Shown here in pieces: positions 1 to 6,266 of a DNA stretch of 10,335 nt; the first letter of the stretch is position 1; every line of letters starts with the position of its first letter. Below the pieces are notes generated by a model. The model was not told the origin of the DNA and did not search any database. It worked only from the letters and a program-made list of their open reading frames with translations. The DNA comes from Candidatus Sulfotelmatobacter sp. (GTDB lineage: Bacteria; Acidobacteriota; Terriglobia; Terriglobales; Acidobacteriaceae): positions 1 to 10,335 of the forward strand of contig JASIEN010000228.1 in assembly GCA_030045935.1 (NCBI GenBank), given 5' to 3'. The translations under genes were made by a program, and so were the position numbers.

Positions 1-1122
1 GACGTCGAACGGGCGAGCAGCCTCACCGGAATGTTTGGCGGCTGGGTGTGGTTTCTGGCCGTGATTGGTGGCGCGGCCGCCGACAGGCTCGGCTTCCGGC
101 GTGCACTGTCACTCGCTTATCTCATTCTCAGCGCGGCCTATTTTTTGCTGGGTTCGATCGCAGCGGACTGGTTTGCACCCGTGCGCAACGCCATGCCACT
201 GGTCACGCTGGTTGGAATTATTTTGGTTCTGCCGGCACTCGGCGTCGCGCTGGTGAAGCCAAGCGTTGTGGGAACGACGGCTCATGCTTCGCGCGAGAAT
301 GTCCGGTCGGTGGGGTATTCCATTTACTACACCCTGGTAAACGTGGGAAGCACAGCGGGACCACTGCTCGCCTCGTGGGCGCAGCAGCACGGCAGAGTGG
401 AGAATGTATTTCGCATTGCGGCCCTCAGCGTTTTTCTGATGTTCTTCGTGGTGCTGTTGCTGTTCAAGGAACCGCGGCGCCTAGGCGAAGTTAAAGCGCC
501 CACTCTGGGCCAAGTTGGAAAGAACTTTCTTACCGTCCTCTCGAACCCGCGGTTCATGATTTTCCTGCTCATCTTCACCGGATACTGGATCGTATTCTGG
601 CAGGAGTTCATCGCTCTGCCGCTCTACGTTTCTCTGTACATCGATCCGAGCGCCGATACGGCGCGCATTCTTGCCACCGACCCCATCGTTGTCATCTGTT
701 TCACCATGGTGATCGGTTTTCTCACCAAGCAACTGGGCGCTTTCTCGGCGATCGTGCTCGGCACGTTGATTTCGAGTCTGGCATGGATTTTGCTGATCGT
801 GCATCCTTCGGTTTGGATGGCAGTGGCCACGCTGGTGGGAGTGGCGATCGGTGAGATCATCCAACAGCCGCGATACTACGACTACATCTCGCGGCTGGCG
901 CCGCCTGAGCAGCAGGGCACATACATGGGCTTTGCATTCTTGCCGCTCGGGATCGGTTCGTTCATTGCCGGCAAGTTCAGCGGGTGGTTGATGCACCACT
1001 TTGGCGAGGAAATGCATCGCCCGAAGATGGTCTGGTGGTGGGTGATTGCGGTCGGCCTAGCGACCACGCTGCTACTTTGGATTTACGACCGCTTCGTGAG
1101 AAAAGAAACGAATGCGGGTTGA
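1..1122 (+). CDS. MFS transporter, POT/PTR2-like (5' end outside window)
   Basis: The reading frame is open from base 1 and ends at TGA 1120-1122, so the start codon and probably the first membrane helix lie upstream; 373 residues are visible. It is an integral inner-membrane secondary transporter. The segment GGAAADRLGFRRAL (about residues 24-37) matches the MFS loop motif between helices 2 and 3 (G-x3-D-x2-G-R-R). About ten further hydrophobic stretches follow. Two blocks resemble proton-coupled oligopeptide transporters: one around YSIYYTLVNVGSTAGP, and one with a helix starting GEIIQQPRYYDYISRLAPPE followed by a glycine-rich helix. The substrate cannot be read from sequence; di- or tripeptides are a family-based guess, and another MFS branch remains possible. 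It lies 29 bp upstream of the DNA glycosylase gene and may share its transcript. Confidence 0.8.
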   Translation, partial: DVERASSLTGMFGGWVWFLAVIGGAAADRLGFRRALSLAYLILSAAYFLLGSIAADWFAPVRNAMPLVTLVGIILVLPALGVALVKPSVVGTTAHASRENVRSVGYSIYYTLVNVGSTAGPLLASWAQQHGRVENVFRIAALSVFLMFFVVLLLFKEPRRLGEVKAPTLGQVGKNFLTVLSNPRFMIFLLIFTGYWIVFWQEFIALPLYVSLYIDPSADTARILATDPIVVICFTMVIGFLTKQLGAFSAIVLGTLISSLAWILLIVHPSVWMAVATLVGVAIGEIIQQPRYYDYISRLAPPEQQGTYMGFAFLPLGIGSFIAGKFSGWLMHHFGEEMHRPKMVWWWVIAVGLATTLLLWIYDRFVRKETNAG

Positions 1123-1151
1123 TTTCCCGCGCCAGCCGGTTACGAGAACCT

Positions 1152-1889
1152 ATGCCAACAAACAGAGCCAGTGCGGCCAGTGCCGCCGCGGCGATTCGCC
1201 GCATGCTAAAAGACGGCGGCTCGAGTGAGCATGCGGCCGGCATGCAGTGGTTCTTCAAGGAGGAAACCAAATCGCACGGTTGGTATACGGCTGGATTACG
1301 CCGTGCTGCCAGGCAATGCCGCCGAGAACTGCGAAAAGAGAACAATCTCGAGTTTCTAATCGCGGTTGCTGATCAGCTATTTTCCGGCTCGGTGCTGGAA
1401 GAAAAAGTTTTCGCCGTATTCCTCCTGGAGAAACTCGAGGCTGAGTTCGGCGACCGTGAGTTCAAGCTGTTCGAGTCATGGCTCGACCGAATCAGTAGTT
1501 GGGCCGATCATGACGGCCTTGTGCATTATGTGATTGCGCCGATGGTTGCGGCAAAACCTGCGCGGGTGAGCAGCATGTTTCGCTGGGCAAAATCGAAAAA
1601 TCGCTGGCGCCGTAGGGCTGCCTCCGTTGCGTTAATCAGGGGCGCGCGATCGAAAATGTTCTTCCCCGAAATCGGCAAGATCTTCGATTTACTTTGCTCT
1701 GACCGGGACGACATGGTGCAGAAGGGGCTGGGCTGGTTGTTGCGCGAGGCTGCGAAATACGACCCCGAGCGCGCAGTTCCATACCTTATGACGATTCGCG
1801 AACGCGCGCCAAGGCTTGTCCTGCGGACGGCATGCGAAACGCTGCCCGCTGCAGTTCGAGAGAAAATTCTCGCGCGCAGTCAGAAATAA
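1152..1889 (+). CDS. AlkD-like DNA alkylation repair glycosylase (HEAT-like repeats)
   Basis: 245 residues, the usual size for this family. AlkD-type enzymes release N3- and N7-alkylated purines from DNA, starting base excision repair; they consist of helical HEAT-like repeats. The residues known to matter in Bacillus cereus AlkD appear by motif. SSWADHD (115-121) supplies the Trp and catalytic Asp four residues apart (W117, D121). NRWRRRAA (150-157) supplies the DNA-contacting Arg (R155). VQKGLGWLLRE (189-199) supplies the second Trp (W195). The Ala/Ser-rich N terminus is low complexity. ATG 1152 is preferred because the open frame before it, back to 984, overlaps the transporter gene and looks non-coding; the next ATG (1203) would cut the first helix. 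No clear Shine-Dalgarno site is seen. The 3' end overlaps the convergent gene by 10 bp. Family assignment is strong; activity is inferred. Confidence 0.88.
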   Translation: MPTNRASAASAAAAIRRMLKDGGSSEHAAGMQWFFKEETKSHGWYTAGLRRAARQCRRELRKENNLEFLIAVADQLFSGSVLEEKVFAVFLLEKLEAEFGDREFKLFESWLDRISSWADHDGLVHYVIAPMVAAKPARVSSMFRWAKSKNRWRRRAASVALIRGARSKMFFPEIGKIFDLLCSDRDDMVQKGLGWLLREAAKYDPERAVPYLMTIRERAPRLVLRTACETLPAAVREKILARSQK

Positions 1890-3088
1890 CTCAACCACCA
1901 GTCACTGCGCCGCCGACGGACGCCTGCGAACCAGCGGCACAAGGGGTAGAGCGAGATTACAACCATCGCCCAGATGAGATAAATAATCGGCAGCGAATAT
2001 CCCCAGCCCGGAGGTGGCGTAATAGGAAAAAATTGCAGGCCAGGCGATTGGAACATCCAGTAGATGTGGCCGTAGCGCGCAATGCAAACCACGATGGCCA
2101 GCAGATGAATCAGGGGGATATGAAGAAGATAGTAGAACATCGGCACCTTGCCGAAGAAAAGGGCAGGGCGAAGAATCGCGGGTGTGGCTAAATCGATGGC
2201 CCACAACACCAACAGCGCCGGGCCAAGAGTCATCAGTAGAAATAATAATGACGGCGGATACTTCGTTGTATTCAAGAACGAAAGCAATGTGAATACGGCC
2301 GAGTTCTGCCTGCTCCATGGGAGTGGGTCGCCATACACGTTGATGGCGCGCAGAACGATGAAGAGAGAGATCGCGGCCAAGCTTAAGCGCAACAGAAAAG
2401 CTCTTCTGCGATCGCCAGGCCAGCGGTAAATCTGGCCGAGACTGTAACCGACCGCGCTGACCCCCACCCAGGGAATCAATACATAGCCTACAAAAATCGT
2501 ATGCCCCGATTTGGCAAATAAAATCCCCGGCGAGTGCAAAATCGTCCACAGCGGGTTTTTGAATTCCACCGAGTCGAGCAGATTGTGGGTCGCGATCATC
2601 ACGAGGCCAAATGTCGCGACAACAGAGGCGGGCAGGTACACCAATGCGGAAAGTGCGATCATGGACCAGCCCAGCCCCCAGAGCACGATCAAGGGCACGA
2701 CGCGATAGTCGAAATTAAATTGCCATCCCAGATCGCGTGTGACAACTAGTTCTAAAAAAATCAGCCATAAGCCACGCGTAAACAGGAACCGTGAAAGCTG
2801 AGGGGTCGACATGCGGCGGCGGGCGAGCCAAGCGCCAGTACCCGTGAGTAGAAAAAATGCCGGGGCGCAGAAGTGAGTGATCCACCGAGTGAAGAACAAT
2901 GGGACCGTTGTGGTAGAAAGATCGGTGGGATTTGCGCCGGGCGTTCCGAAGAAATCTCGAGTGTGATCGAGCGCCATCAGGACCATGATTACGCCGCGCA
3001 AAACATCGATGGACTCAATGCGGACGCGGCCGAAGCTGACCGGTTCGGCGGAGCGTTCTACAGTTACGGCTTCGCCCAGTGTGGCCAT
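1880..3088 (-). CDS. DUF1624 / HGSNAT-like membrane acyltransferase
   Basis: 402 residues from ATG 3088. The N-terminal block RIESIDVLRGVIMVLMALDH (about 23-42) followed by TRDFF is the hallmark of bacterial DUF1624 proteins, related to the catalytic domain of heparan-alpha-glucosaminide N-acetyltransferase. The His in the ALDH motif is the likely functional residue. Roughly ten hydrophobic helices follow, including a TRWITHFCAPAFFLLTGTG segment and a C-terminal FYYLLHIPLIHLL helix. Such proteins sit in the cytoplasmic membrane and are thought to pass acyl groups to sugars on the outer side; the real substrate is unknown here. A TTG at 3145 would add 19 residues (with a weak GGGAAG 8 bp upstream), but conservation begins after the internal ATG. 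It is divergent from the M24 peptidase gene, and its stop lies inside the 3' end of the AlkD-like gene. Confidence 0.82.
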   Translation of the reverse strand: MATLGEAVTVERSAEPVSFGRVRIESIDVLRGVIMVLMALDHTRDFFGTPGANPTDLSTTTVPLFFTRWITHFCAPAFFLLTGTGAWLARRRMSTPQLSRFLFTRGLWLIFLELVVTRDLGWQFNFDYRVVPLIVLWGLGWSMIALSALVYLPASVVATFGLVMIATHNLLDSVEFKNPLWTILHSPGILFAKSGHTIFVGYVLIPWVGVSAVGYSLGQIYRWPGDRRRAFLLRLSLAAISLFIVLRAINVYGDPLPWSRQNSAVFTLLSFLNTTKYPPSLLFLLMTLGPALLVLWAIDLATPAILRPALFFGKVPMFYYLLHIPLIHLLAIVVCIARYGHIYWMFQSPGLQFFPITPPPGWGYSLPIIYLIWAMVVISLYPLCRWFAGVRRRRSDWWLSYF

Positions 3089-3238
3089 TGCTTTGGCGTA
3101 GTTTACACCGATCCTTGGACGACGCGGCAGAGCGCGTGTTAACAAAGCGTGGGCTTCCCGAATAACCCGAGCCGGCTAATGTGCAAACAACTCCCGCCCG
3201 CAACCGGCGCGCAATTCGCCCAAATCCGCCGCATTGAT

Positions 3239-3244
3239 TACAAT
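3239..3244 (+). promoter_or_regulatory. Possible -10 element (TACAAT) of the M24 peptidase unit
   Basis: TACAAT, one mismatch from TATAAT, lies 12 bp before ATG 3257 in the divergent intergenic region. A transcript starting about 7 bp downstream would have a leader of only about 5 nt, which agrees with the absence of a Shine-Dalgarno site before this ATG. No convincing -35 box is seen at the right distance. This is a weak call on a single hexamer. Confidence 0.3.
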
Positions 3245-3256
3245 AGAAATTTGCCC

Positions 3257-4423
3257 ATGGATCTCAGCGCCATTCAGACAGCGTTGCGCGAGCGCAACAT
3301 CGACGCCTGGCTTTTCTACGACCACCATCACCGCGATCCCATCGCCTATCGCGTTCTCGGAGTTCCTTCAAGTTTGATGGTGACACGGCGCTGGTTTTAT
3401 CTGGTGCCGGCGCAGGGCGAACCGCTCAAGCTCGTCCACAAAATCGAGGCCGGCCATCTTGATTCCCTGCCCGGCAGCAAAAGGCAATATTCAGGATGGC
3501 AGGAACTGTTCGACGGTTTGAAGTCGATGCTGGCGCCTTATCGCGACATCGCGATGCAGTATTCGCCCAACCACATCGTGTTCACCATCTCGCTTGTTGA
3601 TGGCGGAACCATCGAGTTGCTGCGCGGGTTGGGGAAAAACATTATCAGCTCCGCCGATCTCGTAGCACAGTTCGAGGCCACGTGGACAGAAGATCAGATC
3701 AAAACTCATTTTGCCGCCCGCGACAGTGTGGATTCGATTGTGGCTTCCGCTTTCAAAGAGATTGGACGGCGCGTGCGCAACGGCGGCACCACGGAGCACG
3801 AAATCCAGCAATGGTTCATGGAGGCATTTCGTCGCGAGAACCTTGTGACTGACGACCCTCCAATTGTCGCGGTCAACGCCAATGCGGGCAATCCGCACTA
3901 CGAGCCACACGCGAGTCATCCCGTTCCGATGCGCGAGGGCGACTTGGTGCTGCTCGACGTGTGGGCAAAAAAAGATACTCCTGGTGCCGTCTATTACGAC
4001 ATTACATGGACGGGTTTTGTGGGGAAATTACCCTCAGACCGGATGCGCGAGGTGTTCGAGATTGTGCGCGATGCCCGTGATGCCGGCGTGAAAGCCGTTA
4101 CCGAGGCGGTGAGCGCCGGGCGGCGCATTGCCGGCTGGGAAGTTGACCGCGCAACGCGCACTTACATCAAACAGAAAGGGTACGGTGAATATTTCATCCA
4201 CCGTACCGGACATTCCATTGGCACGGACGTCCATTCCAATGGAGCGAACATGGACGACCTGGAAATTCACGACGAGCGGCAGATTCTGCCAAACTCCTGC
4301 TTTTCGATTGAGCCGGGGATTTATCTGCCAGAGTTTGGGGTGCGCAGCGAAGTCAACATGCTGGTCCGGGCCAAATCAGCGGAAGTGACCGGAAAGATTC
4401 AACGCGAGATCGTAACTATCTGA
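3257..4423 (+). CDS. M24-family metallopeptidase (Xaa-Pro aminopeptidase/dipeptidase type)
   Basis: 388 residues. It would cleave the N-terminal residue before proline, or Xaa-Pro dipeptides, in the cytoplasm using two metal ions. The N-terminal half (about 1-135) is the creatinase-like domain; the C-terminal half has the pita-bread fold. All five metal ligands of M24 enzymes can be placed: D234 (LLDVWAK), D248 (YYDITWT), H319 (RTGHSIG), E352 (SIEPGIYLP) and E365 (RSEVNML). An HxxGHxxG-like block (315-322) also fits the aminopeptidase P/prolidase branch. The frame is open further upstream to 3149, but ATG 3257 matches the usual family start and the upstream part looks non-coding. It overlaps the next gene by one base (TGATG), suggesting coupled translation. 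Exact specificity is not determined by sequence. Confidence 0.92.
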   Translation: MDLSAIQTALRERNIDAWLFYDHHHRDPIAYRVLGVPSSLMVTRRWFYLVPAQGEPLKLVHKIEAGHLDSLPGSKRQYSGWQELFDGLKSMLAPYRDIAMQYSPNHIVFTISLVDGGTIELLRGLGKNIISSADLVAQFEATWTEDQIKTHFAARDSVDSIVASAFKEIGRRVRNGGTTEHEIQQWFMEAFRRENLVTDDPPIVAVNANAGNPHYEPHASHPVPMREGDLVLLDVWAKKDTPGAVYYDITWTGFVGKLPSDRMREVFEIVRDARDAGVKAVTEAVSAGRRIAGWEVDRATRTYIKQKGYGEYFIHRTGHSIGTDVHSNGANMDDLEIHDERQILPNSCFSIEPGIYLPEFGVRSEVNMLVRAKSAEVTGKIQREIVTI

Positions 4424-4842
4424 TGGCAAATTCCAATACAGCAAGAACGAAAGCGGCCGAGCCAGCGCAGGCGGCGAGCGCCATGTCGGTCATAGCTCCA
4501 GCGGTGGGATGGCTGATTCCCGGCCTTGGCCACATCATTCAGCGCAGATGGATTCGCGGCGTTCTTCTGCTGATTTCGATTACCGCCCTGTTCGTTCTCG
4601 GCCTCATGATGCAGGGCCACATCTATAAAGCTAATGGCGGCGACATTCTCGATATTCTGGGCTTCATCGGCGATCTTGGCGCGGGTGGAATGTATATTGC
4701 GACGCTTGCCACGAATGCGGGACAGGGCGCAATCGCGTTCGCCGTTGCCGATTACGGAACGAAGTTCATGATCGTCGCAGGCCTGCTGAATTTCATCGCC
4801 GTGGCCGACGCATATCACATTGCGATTGGGAAGAAACAGTGA
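4423..4842 (+). CDS. DUF6677-like small membrane protein
   Basis: 139 residues. After a polar, Ala-rich N terminus (1-20) it has hydrophobic segments at about 22-38, 45-64 and 113-130, with a shorter glycine-rich one near 76-95. The first pair contains a GLGH-x-x-Q-R-R-W-x-R-G block (34-46), which resembles TM2-type proteins and the acidobacterial DUF6677 family, where a GLGH or GLGQ turn precedes a basic loop. No enzyme motif is present. Its ATG shares its A with the stop codon of the M24 peptidase gene (TGATG), so it is probably translated by re-initiation and made together with it. Function is unknown; the family name is given from pattern memory. Confidence 0.75.
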   Translation: MANSNTARTKAAEPAQAASAMSVIAPAVGWLIPGLGHIIQRRWIRGVLLLISITALFVLGLMMQGHIYKANGGDILDILGFIGDLGAGGMYIATLATNAGQGAIAFAVADYGTKFMIVAGLLNFIAVADAYHIAIGKKQ

Positions 4843-4845
4843 ACA

Positions 4846-4876
4846 AGCTATCAGCTATCAGCTTTCAGCTGTCAGC
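4846..4876 (+). repeat. Heptad tandem array (AGCYNTC), copy A
   Basis: Starting 3 bp after the stop codon of the DUF6677-like gene there are four perfectly phased 7-bp units plus AGC: AGCTATC at 4846 and 4853, AGCTTTC at 4860 and AGCTGTC at 4867. Only the fifth base varies. The same heptad occurs at 10107-10180, and a CTAG-rich variant at 5084-5200. The array ends 24 bp before the proposed start of the next small gene. Confidence 0.85.
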
Positions 4877-4879
4877 AAA

Positions 4880-4900
4880 CCCCGTCAGGCGAGCGCGGGG
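4880..4900 (+). other. Short hairpin directly before the start of the 60-aa membrane protein
   Basis: CCCCG (4880-4884) can pair with CGGGG (4896-4900) around an 11-nt loop. The 3' arm touches ATG 4901, where a ribosome binding site would be expected. It may hide the start, or it may be part of a dispersed palindrome next to heptad copy A. It is not followed by a T-run, so it is not a typical terminator. Confidence 0.4.
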
Positions 4901-5083
4901 ATGACGATCCAACTTACGCATTTCAGCGCAGCTTTCGTGTTTGCGGTGTTTGCGTCGATTGTCTTCGGTATCACGCACCGCGAAACTACGCGCGACATGG
5001 TTCGCTATGGCCTTTACTGCTTTGTGATGTTCCTCGGCGGTGCGCTGCTGGCAGGTTGGGCGATGTGGCTGATCAGAAGATAG
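4901..5083 (+). CDS. Small two-helix membrane protein, unknown
   Basis: 60 residues from ATG 4901. Helix 1 is about residues 8-24 (FSAAFVFAVFASIVFGI). A polar loop HRETTRD follows, then helix 2 at about 36-57 (YCFVMFLGG to WLI), ending in RR. I do not recognise the family. The hydrophobic pattern with charged ends, and the stop followed at once by a repeat, suggest a real gene rather than chance. An earlier in-frame ATG at 4820 would read through the heptad array and overlap the previous gene, so it is rejected. No Shine-Dalgarno site is visible; the bases before the ATG are GGGG within a possible hairpin. It is co-directional with the M24 and DUF6677-like genes and could be the last gene of that unit. 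Confidence 0.6.
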   Translation: MTIQLTHFSAAFVFAVFASIVFGITHRETTRDMVRYGLYCFVMFLGGALLAGWAMWLIRR

Positions 5084-5200
5084 GATTCTAGATTCTAGCT
5101 CTACGTTGAAAGCTGCGGCTAGGTCTTTCCCCCATCACTCCGGCGAAAAATCGCACAGTTGTAACCTGTTTGCTCCAAGAGCTAGCGGCTAGAAGCTTCT
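5084..5200. repeat. Inverted-repeat-bounded element with degenerate CTAG heptads, copy B
   Basis: This fills the whole 117-bp gap between two convergent genes. The left edge 5084-5102 begins with two copies of GATTCTA. Its reverse complement AGAGCTAGAATCTAGAATC matches the right edge 5178-5196 (AGAGCTAGCGGCTAGAAGC) at 15 of 19 positions. Both edges have a 7-bp period. The inner bases 5105-5120 (GTTGAAAGCTGCGGCT) resemble the reverse orientation of the AGCYNTC heptads. The core 5103-5177 has no open frame of note. It could act as a shared bidirectional terminator or be a MITE-like remnant. Confidence 0.6.
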
Positions 5201-6145
5201 TCATCCTTCCCACACGAACGCATCGAAGATTCGCTTCGATTCGAAGCCCAGGCGATGGTATAAAGCAACGGCCCCAGAGTTGGCTTCAGTCACGGTGAGC
5301 GAGAGCATGGTGAATCCTCGCTTAATCAGATTCTGCGTGGTCGCTGCCATGAGCAATTGGCCAATTCCACGCCCGCGAAATTCAGGAAGCACGCATATCT
5401 GCGTGACGTGGCCGACGTCGCCGCGAACTCGCGAGCACAAGATCAAGCCAATAAGGTTCTTTGCTTTCCGGTCCATCGCGGCGAAGGAAGATTCTGCATC
5501 GAACACGCCGCAACCTGGAAAGCGCACAATATTGTTCAAGAATCGCAGCGAGCCCGCCAGCGTGTGATATTGGTCGTTGATTTGCGCATCGACGTGGCCG
5601 CGATAAGCTGCGGTGATAATGGCGGCGGCAGGCTGGTAGTCAACCTCGGTCCAGTGGCGGATTTCGATGTCTGGATGCGTAAGCTGCTTTGGCGAGGAGC
5701 CGCCGCGCAAGTTGAGCACCATGAAGAGACGGGGGTGGCGCTGGAATCCCTGATCGAGGAATGGGCGGGCAACGCTGCCCGCTTCGTGCGCCAGCAACTG
5801 CGCTTCGATGCGGTGAATGCCGGGCGATTGCTGCAAGGTTTCAATCACATGCGTGAGCAGCTTGACTTCGACTTCGCGCGCGTTGGGGAGCCGGCCACCG
5901 TTCGCAACGAAAAGATCGCCAACGACGCCCTTGCTGCCTTCATAAACGAAAAAACTGTAGCCAAAGATGCGACCGCGTTCGATGGCGGCGTAGCCGGGAA
6001 GAATTTTTGCATCGACATAGCGGAGAATCATCTCCGCCGAGCCGTTGTAGTCCCATGAGAGCATAGCCGACCACGCTCGTGTCTCATCTTCGAGCAGAGG
6101 ACGCAGGTCAACGGATGAAAAGTGCCTGAGGTCGAGAATCTCCAC
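5201..6145 (-). CDS. GNAT family N-acetyltransferase with two GNAT domains
   Basis: 314 residues. The C-terminal half (about 158-314) is a complete GNAT domain. It has motif A at 250-265, containing the acetyl-CoA pyrophosphate loop RGRGIG (257-262), and motif B at EANSGAVALYHRLGF (287-301). The N-terminal half (about 1-147) has the same outline, with a DARILPGY-like strand region and a RPFLDQGFQRHPRLFM block, but no recognisable Q/RxxGxG/A loop, so it is probably a degenerate second GNAT fold. The enzyme would transfer acetyl from acetyl-CoA to an amine; the substrate is unknown. The start is GTG 6145, supported by AGGAG (6154-6150) four bases upstream. It lies 121 bp downstream of the glycosyltransferase gene, and its stop directly abuts repeat copy B. 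Confidence 0.85.
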   Translation of the reverse strand: MEILDLRHFSSVDLRPLLEDETRAWSAMLSWDYNGSAEMILRYVDAKILPGYAAIERGRIFGYSFFVYEGSKGVVGDLFVANGGRLPNAREVEVKLLTHVIETLQQSPGIHRIEAQLLAHEAGSVARPFLDQGFQRHPRLFMVLNLRGGSSPKQLTHPDIEIRHWTEVDYQPAAAIITAAYRGHVDAQINDQYHTLAGSLRFLNNIVRFPGCGVFDAESSFAAMDRKAKNLIGLILCSRVRGDVGHVTQICVLPEFRGRGIGQLLMAATTQNLIKRGFTMLSLTVTEANSGAVALYHRLGFESKRIFDAFVWEG

Positions 6146-6266
6146 GGGGCTCCTGCATTTTAATGCGAACGAGCGGGCGGACTCGTTTCGCGGTGGCAGA
6201 ATTCAGAGTTTAGTGGGTTCAAGCGCGCGAGGCAAACTGGCGAACAGCTCCAGATCACGGCAGCAG

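Noticed and set aside
481..1017. Open frame of 178 codons on the - strand inside the transporter gene
   Set aside because: Its composition is rich in Arg, Asp, His and Gln as expected from antisense of a membrane protein gene; there is no motif and no separate start signal.
984..1151. Upstream extension of the AlkD-like gene
   Set aside because: The frame is open, but it overlaps the transporter gene by more than 130 bp and gives a sequence unlike the family N terminus; ATG 1152 is better.
3149..3256. Upstream extension of the M24 peptidase
   Set aside because: It would add 36 residues of atypical sequence and occupy the likely promoter region; family members start near ATG 3257.
5357..6058. 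Open frame of 233 codons on the + strand antisense to the acetyltransferase
   Set aside because: It lies wholly within a well-supported GNAT gene, has no recognisable domain, and is the mirror of GC-biased codon use.
6146..6266. Terminator or small gene between the glycosyltransferase and acetyltransferase genes
   Set aside because: Only a weak GCATT/AATGC palindrome with a two-base loop is seen, and the open frames here are shadows; nothing supports a feature.
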